Source of the DNA: DATMTS01 sp035564555
GTDB taxonomy: Bacteria; Actinomycetota; Actinomycetes; Actinomycetales; Microbacteriaceae
DNA length: 10,012 nucleotides
Direction: 5' to 3'
Assembly: GCA_035564555.1 (NCBI GenBank)
Contig: DATMTS010000057.1
Span: forward strand, 1-10,012
Below the pieces are notes generated by a model that was not told the DNA's origin, did no database searches, and was given only the letters and a program-made list of their open reading frames with translations. Every line of letters starts with the position of its first letter. Position 1 is the stretch's first letter. Of this stretch, positions 5,703 to 10,012 are shown in pieces. Position numbers and translations under genes: made by a program.

Positions 5703-6754
5703 GCAGTCCTTCCGGAGTGGCGTTGCAGGTCTCGGGAGAGTTCCAGGAATCCGCCGATGAACCCGGCGCCCCAACAGAAATGGATGCACGGGAGCACGAT
5801 CAGAAAGCGCAGCACCACGGCGAATCCATCACGGGTGGCCGTCAACACGGTGGCGATCAGCACGAACAGCGCGTAGACGGCGGGAACCGCGAACGCGAGC
5901 GTGAACCAAGCCAGCCACGTTCCGGTCCCCAGTCCGATCAAGCCGAGGACGCCCAGCAGGATGCCAAGAGTCACAGTGATCACCATGACCGGCGGCGCGA
6001 AGTAGCGTGCGGAATTGGCGAGCGTGAAGCGTCGGACGAGTTCCCCGCGCCACATGCCGGTGGCGAAGAACTGGTTGGCGAGCGCGCGGATGCTCGAACG
6101 CGGATGGTAGGTGACGTTGAGGCGAGGGGTGAACCACACGGTTCCACCTGTTGCGCGCAGTCGGCGGTTGAGCTCCCAGTCCTGTCCGCGCCGGATGCCC
6201 TCGTCGAACAGCCCGACCTCGAAGAGACGGTGTCGCTGGAAGGAGCCGAGGTACGCGGTCTCGGCCGGCCCCTCCTTGCCTCCGACGTGATGCGGGGTAC
6301 CGCCGAGCCCGACTCGCGACGTGTACGCGCGCGCTACGGCCTTCTCGAACGGGGTGACGCCCTTAGCGGCCATCAGGCCGCCGACATTGTCTGCTCCGGT
6401 GCGTTGCAAGGTCTCCACGGCGATGCGTGCGTACTCGGTGGGCAACAGCGAGTGCGCGTCGACGCGGATGATGATCGGATATTCGGATGCCCGGATCGCC
6501 GCGTTGAGCCCCGCCGGAGTCGACGCCTCAGGGTTCGGCACGACGCGGATGCGGGGGTCTGCTGCGGCCATTTCGGCCAGCACGGCATCCGTGCCGTCGG
6601 TGCTCGGCCCGACGGCCAGAGTGATCTCGAACGGACCTGCGTAATCCTGGGCGAGCAGGCTGTCGACGGCAGCCCGCACGTAGCCCGCCTCGTTGAGTAC
6701 GGGCATCACGTACGAGACTCCGGGCAGGGAGCTATTCGTGCTTTCTTGCGCCAT
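5699..6754 (-). CDS. ExoA-like membrane-anchored glycosyltransferase family 2
   Basis: A 351-aa first gene of the operon. The N-terminal GT-A domain begins with VSYVMPVLNEAGYV (13-26); GPSTDGT (49-55) contacts the nucleotide; RVDAHS (97-102) occupies the DxD position in the form typical of ExoA succinoglycan-type transferases; GQDWELNRRLRATGG (190-204) carries the catalytic acidic residue. Three C-terminal hydrophobic segments (about 254-278, 279-303, 309-336) anchor it in the membrane, as in ExoA-type enzymes that elongate lipid-linked sugar chains. I choose the ATG at 6754, preceded by GAGTGGAA as a weak ribosome site; an in-frame GTG at 6763 would add three residues. TAGGCT at 6788-6783 on the minus strand is a possible -10. 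Sugar specificity cannot be read from the sequence. Confidence 0.88.
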   Translation of the reverse strand: MAQESTNSSLPGVSYVMPVLNEAGYVRAAVDSLLAQDYAGPFEITLAVGPSTDGTDAVLAEMAAADPRIRVVPNPEASTPAGLNAAIRASEYPIIIRVDAHSLLPTEYARIAVETLQRTGADNVGGLMAAKGVTPFEKAVARAYTSRVGLGGTPHHVGGKEGPAETAYLGSFQRHRLFEVGLFDEGIRRGQDWELNRRLRATGGTVWFTPRLNVTYHPRSSIRALANQFFATGMWRGELVRRFTLANSARYFAPPVMVITVTLGILLGVLGLIGLGTGTWLAWFTLAFAVPAVYALFVLIATVLTATRDGFAVVLRFLIVLPCIHFCWGAGFIGGFLELSRDLQRHSGRTA

Positions 6755-6788
6755 TTGTTCCACTCATCGCTGCGGTCGATCGAGCCTA
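6755..6788 (-). promoter_or_regulatory. Possible promoter and leader of the glycosyltransferase operon
   Basis: TAGGCT (6788 down to 6783, minus strand) fits TANNNT and would give a leader of about 20-25 nt that includes the weak Shine-Dalgarno GAGTGGAA. No clear -35 is visible. The leader also contains a short out-of-frame ATG at 6767 that overlaps the start of the coding region. Confidence 0.3.
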
Positions 6789-6836
6789 TCAGCCGAGTTC
6801 GACGCGCCCGAGGTCGGCCGGCGCCACCCGGCGCAG

Positions 6837-6864
6837 CGATGCCCGCGCCGTGGCGCGGGCATCG
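6837..6864 (-). terminator. Strong GC-rich hairpin terminator after the HtrA-like gene
   Basis: CGATGCCCGCGCC and GGCGCGGGCATCG form a perfect 13-base inverted repeat separated by two bases (12 paired bases with a four-base loop in practice). It lies 22 bp downstream of the protease stop codon. There is no following U-tract, which is common for actinobacterial intrinsic terminators. It sits between the protease gene and the promoter of the glycosyltransferase operon and should insulate the two. Confidence 0.75.
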
Positions 6865-6886
6865 TCGGTCTCGCGGGATCGACAGG

Positions 6887-8548
6887 TCAGGAGTTCGCCG
6901 GCAGCGACCCCAATGTCACGCTGACCGTGTGGGACGCGCCGTTCCGCTGGTAGGTCAGATCGGCCTTACCCCCGGCAGGCAGGTAACGCACCTGAGCGGT
7001 GAGGTCGGTCGCGCTGGTGATCGGGGTGCCGTTGAAGTTGGTCACGATGTCGCCGGCTTTCACACCCGCAGCTGCGGCCGCGCCGCCAGGCGACACGGAA
7101 GCGATCTGCGCCCCGACCGTCGTGGCGGACTTGGAGGGATCCTTCACCGTCGCCCCGAGCAGGCCATGCGTGGCTTTGCCGTTCTTGATCAGCTCGTTGG
7201 CAACGCGTTGAGCCAGGTCGGAGGGAATCGCGAAGCCCACCCCGATGCTGCCTGACTGGTCAGTGGAGGCGCTGGACTGACCGGCGCTGGCGATCGCGAC
7301 ATTGATGCCGATCACCTGGCCCTTCGCGTTCAGCAGCGCGCCCCCGGAGTTGCCCGGGTTGATCGCGGCGTCAGTCTGGATCACCGGCAGCGAGATGTAG
7401 CTCGACGGCGACTGGCTTTGGCTGCTGCCGCCCTGACCGGGCAGGTCGAAGTTCCAGAAGTTGTTGTCGCCGTTGCCCGGCTGCTGCTGGTCGGGGCTTG
7501 TCGGCGCGGCCGAGGATGCGATCGAGATGCTGCGGTTCAGGGCGCTCACGATGCCGTCGGTGACAGTTCCCGACAGTCCCAGGGGCGCGCCGATCGCGAC
7601 AGCCTTGTCTCCCACATTGAGCTTCGTCGAGTCGGCGAACGCCGCCGGCGTCATTCCGCTGGCACCGTTGAGCTTGATCACGGCGAGGTCGACGATCGGG
7701 TCGGTGCCGACGATCTTGGCGGTGTAGATCTTGCCGTTGTTATCGGTGACGGTGATCGTCGGGTGTGCGATCTCGCCGTCCAACGTGACCACGTGGGTGT
7801 TGGTAAGCACATAACCGTCGCCGGAGAGGACGACCCCCGAACCCGTGCCGGACTCCTGGGTGCCGTCGACCGAGATCGTGACGACGCTCGGAGATGCCTT
7901 CGCGGCGACCGCTGTGACGACCGTCGCGTCACTCGCATTGTTCACGGTGATGTTGCCTGCCCCGGTGGAGACGGCAGGTGTCGATTGCGGCTGCGATGCC
8001 TGCACGATTCCCATCACTCCGGCGCCGGAGGCACCGCCGATGATCGCTCCGATCGCCAGACCGGCGATGACCAACGCGGCGCCGCGCTTCTTCGCGCTCT
8101 TCTCATTCGACTCGTCGGTGCGCGGCAGTTGCGCCGTCTGCTGGGCTCCGGGGATCGGCGCCGTGGCGCCGTACTGCGGGTACTGACCCGATTGCTGCCC
8201 TGCGTAGTGCGGCTGCGGGTACCCGGCCTGTTGCGCGGCGTACGGGTTCTGCTGAGGCGCGTAGGGGTTCTGCTGCCCGACGTAGGGGTTCTGACCCGGG
8301 TAGGCGTTCTGCTCAGGCTGGGCGTTTTCGGGCCGGACGTTCTGCTGCGGCGCGATCGGCCGGGCGTCGTGCTGCTGACCCGCGTCGTGCTGGGGCGGGG
8401 CGTCGTGCTGCGGCGGGACACCTTCGCCGGAGACATTGGAGGCCGCCGCGTCGTCGGCGGGCAGGTTCTGCTGCGGCGCGATCGGCTCGCTCGACGTGGG
8501 CTCGGTCGGCTCCGGAGCGCCTGTCGGCTCGTTCGGGGTCTCAGTCAT
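6887..8548 (-). CDS. Membrane-anchored HtrA/DegP-type serine protease with PDZ domain
   Basis: A 553-aa protein. Residues 1-155 are a Pro/Gln/Asn/Tyr-rich, low-complexity cytoplasmic tail with repeated PQHDA, PIAPQQN and QNPYA units. KKRG (153-156) precedes a single transmembrane helix (about 157-183). The chymotrypsin-like domain follows, with catalytic H252 (LTNTHVV), D287 (DPIVDLAVI) and S401 (GNSGGALL). A C-terminal PDZ domain spans about 463-548 (LLGATV ... VSPGGAAAAAGVKAGDIVTNFNG). The protease faces outside and would degrade or refold damaged exported proteins, as mycobacterial HtrA/PepD proteins do. A linker of about 40 residues rich in Ser/Gln/Gly (342-385) is inserted between NRSIS and the conserved QTDAAINPGNSGG; typical HtrA proteins have a short loop here. 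The ATG at 8548 has a strong Shine-Dalgarno, AAAGGAG, with suitable spacing. A perfect hairpin lies downstream. It appears monocistronic. Confidence 0.95.
   Translation of the reverse strand: MTETPNEPTGAPEPTEPTSSEPIAPQQNLPADDAAASNVSGEGVPPQHDAPPQHDAGQQHDARPIAPQQNVRPENAQPEQNAYPGQNPYVGQQNPYAPQQNPYAAQQAGYPQPHYAGQQSGQYPQYGATAPIPGAQQTAQLPRTDESNEKSAKKRGAALVIAGLAIGAIIGGASGAGVMGIVQASQPQSTPAVSTGAGNITVNNASDATVVTAVAAKASPSVVTISVDGTQESGTGSGVVLSGDGYVLTNTHVVTLDGEIAHPTITVTDNNGKIYTAKIVGTDPIVDLAVIKLNGASGMTPAAFADSTKLNVGDKAVAIGAPLGLSGTVTDGIVSALNRSISIASSAAPTSPDQQQPGNGDNNFWNFDLPGQGGSSQSQSPSSYISLPVIQTDAAINPGNSGGALLNAKGQVIGINVAIASAGQSSASTDQSGSIGVGFAIPSDLAQRVANELIKNGKATHGLLGATVKDPSKSATTVGAQIASVSPGGAAAAAGVKAGDIVTNFNGTPITSATDLTAQVRYLPAGGKADLTYQRNGASHTVSVTLGSLPANS
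8339..8486. repeat. 22-bp perfect direct repeat inside the protease N-terminal coding region
   Basis: The 22 bases at 8339-8360 are identical to those at 8465-8486, exactly 126 bp (42 codons) apart, so both copies are in frame and encode the same PIAPQQN core (residues 64-70 and 22-28). Around them are degenerate short units encoding PQHDA and QNPYA. This points to growth of the low-complexity tail by local duplication. Confidence 0.7.
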
Positions 8549-8687
8549 GTCGTGCTCCTTTCAAGCTCCTCCAGCATCCGACTTCTTGCTGGGCAATCCC
8601 TATGGGCGCTCTCAGAGCGAGCTAGGACATGCTCGCGACCGAAATGGTCCGCGGAACGATCGAACGATCAACCGCAGACGCGGGCGA
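8549..8687 (-). promoter_or_regulatory. Intergenic region upstream of the HtrA-like gene
   Basis: This 139-bp spacer must hold the end of the PKD transcript and the protease promoter. It contains the perfect palindrome CGCTCT-C-AGAGCG (8607-8619), an overlapping alternative stem GCGAGC/GCTCGC (8617-8622 with 8631-8636), a small GACC/GGTC stem (8637-8649), and the tandem octamer-like repeat around CGAACGATCGAACGAT. On the minus strand TTGATC followed 16 bp later by GACCAT is a weak promoter candidate. The palindrome could be an operator or part of a weak terminator; the sequence does not decide. Confidence 0.3.
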
Positions 8688-9536
8688 TCAACAGCCTGGT
8701 CCATTCGGGCTCTGCACGCAGTCTCGCCCGACGAGCACGGTCTGAGCGTCGCCCGCGATCACGGTGAATCGCGGGGCCGACAGGTCGAGGATGCCTGCGA
8801 CCGGCTGCCACGCCGCATTGCCAAGGCGGTATTCGGGACTGTATCCGACCGTCAGAACGACCGAGTATCGTGCGGCATCTCGATAGACATGGCTCGTCGC
8901 CGTCGGCGAGAATTCGGGCAGACCGAGTTGCTTCCACGGCGCGCCTGGAGTGGCCGCCGTGCGTTCGGCGCCGTCGCCGAACGCCCAGCGAAAGCGCACC
9001 GGCGTGAACCGCACCTGAGCCGCATGCCCGAGAAGCGTTCCGTTCAGCACCTGAGGTGCAGCGCGCGCGACGAAATTGGCGTCCAGCCCGGTCACTGCCC
9101 AGCCACCCGGCTCGCTCGCGCTCGTGGGATGGGCAGGATGGAAGCTCGCCAGGTCGCGCAGGGTCACGGCGACCTTTCCCGGCTTCGCCTCGGGGTCAGG
9201 GCACGCGGGTGGTCCGCAGATCACGCCGTAACCCTGGTCCAACGCGTTCTTCGGCGTCCAGCCATCATCGGTCGGGGCCATGGAACTGTCCTCGCCGCCA
9301 TCACCCGAGGTTGTGCGTGACTCGTCGTGACCGGAATGGCCCGGGAAACTCTGCTGCCCGCTCAGGTCGACGCCATTGCCGTTGATGGAGCCGCTGGTGG
9401 AGGGGCAGCCTGTTGTCGCTCGCTCAACTCCCGAACACCCTGTGTCTTCGCGCGTGGTGGCGCCAGCGAACGTAGAGGCCGCGACCATGACTGCAATGAA
9501 CGCGCCCAGCAGTTCACGAGCCTTAGCAGACGCCAT
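8688..9536 (-). CDS. Secreted PKD-domain protein
   Basis: A 282-aa exported protein. The N-terminus MASAKARELLGAFIAVMVAA is a signal peptide, with a likely cleavage after AGA near residue 26. A Ser/Thr/Gly/Asp-rich, low-complexity linker (about 30-92) follows, and then a region with a Cys pair (ICGPPACPD, C107 and C112). A PKD-like beta-sandwich is shown by WAFGDG (184-189) and the matching late strand SHVYRDAARYSVVLTV (215-230). The tail ends with C273 and a terminal Cys at 282; these may pair in a disulfide outside the cell. PKD domains usually mediate protein-protein or protein-carbohydrate contacts; no catalytic domain is present. I choose the ATG at 9536, with GGGGCGG upstream as ribosome site, over the ATG at 9554 and the TTG at 9563 because it gives the cleaner signal peptide. 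The start lies 14 bp inside the end of the lipoprotein gene, so the two are co-translated. Confidence 0.8.
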   Translation of the reverse strand: MASAKARELLGAFIAVMVAASTFAGATTREDTGCSGVERATTGCPSTSGSINGNGVDLSGQQSFPGHSGHDESRTTSGDGGEDSSMAPTDDGWTPKNALDQGYGVICGPPACPDPEAKPGKVAVTLRDLASFHPAHPTSASEPGGWAVTGLDANFVARAAPQVLNGTLLGHAAQVRFTPVRFRWAFGDGAERTAATPGAPWKQLGLPEFSPTATSHVYRDAARYSVVLTVGYSPEYRLGNAAWQPVAGILDLSAPRFTVIAGDAQTVLVGRDCVQSPNGPGC

Positions 9537-10012
9537 TGCCGCCCCAAGGGTCATTCGATGCAACCAGAAGCCTGTTGTCAGCCGGTGGTGCTTCCAGAGC
9601 GACGACTACGGCAGACCGTGCAGGTCGCTGTTCAGAAACGATCGACTTCCCGTCTGCGTTCACTACATCGACGCCGGACACGTCAACGCACGCATATACC
9701 CGCACGCCGTGAGCCGTAACAGACTGAAGCCGAACCCCATCGAACTGCGTCATGCCAATCTGTTTCCAGCCGCGCTTCTTTGCCGTCGCAAACCCTGCAA
9801 TATCCGTCCTTAAGGTTTGGCCGATGGCGACAGTTGACATCCTTTCGGGGTCAATACCGCCTTCGGAAAAGATCGTGTCCGACATCTTGAGGTAGGCCGC
9901 ATAAGCATCGGTCGCCGCTTTCAATGCTTCCTCGTCGGATGCGAACATCGGCGTGCGCGACGCTGTCGGCGAATGCGTCGGCTTCGGTGCGCTCGGCGTG
10001 CATCCGGCAAGA
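9523..10012 (-). CDS. Lipoprotein of unknown function, N-terminus cut by the right edge
   Basis: The frame runs open to the right edge, with 162 residues visible before the stop at 9523. At 10011 down to 10000 it reads L-A-G-C, a lipobox, so the cysteine encoded at 10002-10000 would be lipidated after signal peptidase II cleavage. It is followed by a Pro/Ser/Thr linker (TPSAPKPTHSPTASRTP) and a globular domain that begins with the helix DEEALKAATDAYAAYLKMSD and continues with strands (KQIGMTQFDGVRL, VRVYACVDV, RSAVVVALEA). This helix-then-strands order is reminiscent of NTF2-like lipoprotein domains, though the family is not certain. The ATG at 9948 is inside the mature region and is not the true start; the signal peptide start lies beyond the window. 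It overlaps the PKD gene by 14 bp, indicating an operon and suggesting that the two envelope proteins act together. Confidence 0.8.
   Translation of the reverse strand, partial: LAGCTPSAPKPTHSPTASRTPMFASDEEALKAATDAYAAYLKMSDTIFSEGGIDPERMSTVAIGQTLRTDIAGFATAKKRGWKQIGMTQFDGVRLQSVTAHGVRVYACVDVSGVDVVNADGKSIVSEQRPARSAVVVALEAPPADNRLLVASNDPWGGNGVC

Noticed and set aside
6732..6767. Eleven-residue minus-strand ORF overlapping the start of the ExoA-like gene
   Set aside because: It begins with an ATG 13 bp upstream in another frame and could act as a leader ORF, but it has no ribosome site and no regulatory logic visible.
5663..7255. A 530-codon plus-strand open frame
   Set aside because: It lies antisense across the glycosyltransferase gene, a terminator and the protease end; the opposite strand encodes clear domains. 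High-GC shadow frame.
7418..8767. A 449-codon plus-strand open frame antisense to the protease
   Set aside because: Composition is Arg/Val/Leu/Gly-rich without motifs, and the opposite strand carries an intact catalytic triad.
1..10012. tRNA, rRNA, riboswitch, CRISPR array, IS element ends or attachment sites
   Set aside because: No cloverleaf, conserved RNA core, regularly spaced repeat-spacer pattern or transposase was recognised on either strand.

Overview
The window looks like chromosomal DNA of a high-GC actinobacterium, most likely Microbacteriaceae (Microbacterium/Leifsonia-like). The grounds are strong G/C bias at third codon positions, several genes that appear to start on leaderless mRNAs, and gene families common in that group. 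No rRNA, tRNA, CRISPR array, transposase or phage structural gene is visible. The family assignment is inference from style and content, not from a database search.

Layout from left to right. (1) 93-1642, + strand: a two-gene ABC-2 exporter (permease and ATPase, start/stop overlap) of the Wzm/Wzt type that moves lipid-linked polysaccharide across the membrane. (2) 1741-3956: four small genes of uncertain role. They are a 102-aa conserved-looking protein (+), an XRE-type HTH regulator (-) with tandem direct repeats upstream, a 194-aa TPR-like helical protein (-), and a 261-aa EcsC-like protein (+). The last two diverge from a 42-bp spacer. (3) 3970-6754, - strand: a tight three-gene operon, read from 6754 downward: ExoA-like membrane glycosyltransferase, CDP-alcohol phosphotransferase, rhamnosyltransferase-like GT2. 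Both junctions are 4-bp ATGA overlaps. It probably builds a cell-envelope glycopolymer or glycolipid. (4) 6887-8548, - strand: a membrane-anchored HtrA/DegP-type serine protease with a long Pro/Gln-rich cytoplasmic tail and a C-terminal PDZ domain, followed by a strong hairpin. (5) 8688 to the right edge, - strand: a secreted PKD-domain protein, preceded by an overlapping lipoprotein gene that is cut by the window edge just beyond its lipobox (LAGC).

Taken together the window is dominated by the cell envelope: polysaccharide export, surface glycan synthesis with a possible phospho-alcohol step, extracytoplasmic quality control, and an exported lipoprotein/PKD pair. The most unusual signals are four genes with TANNNT placed 6-7 nt before the ATG (leaderless starts), an Asp-to-His change at the last position of the CDP-alcohol phosphotransferase signature, direct repeats in front of the XRE gene, and a hairpin joining two convergent stop codons. 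I saw no clear defence system or wholly new multi-gene system. The glycosyltransferase/CDP-alcohol phosphotransferase operon is the best candidate for undescribed biochemistry.
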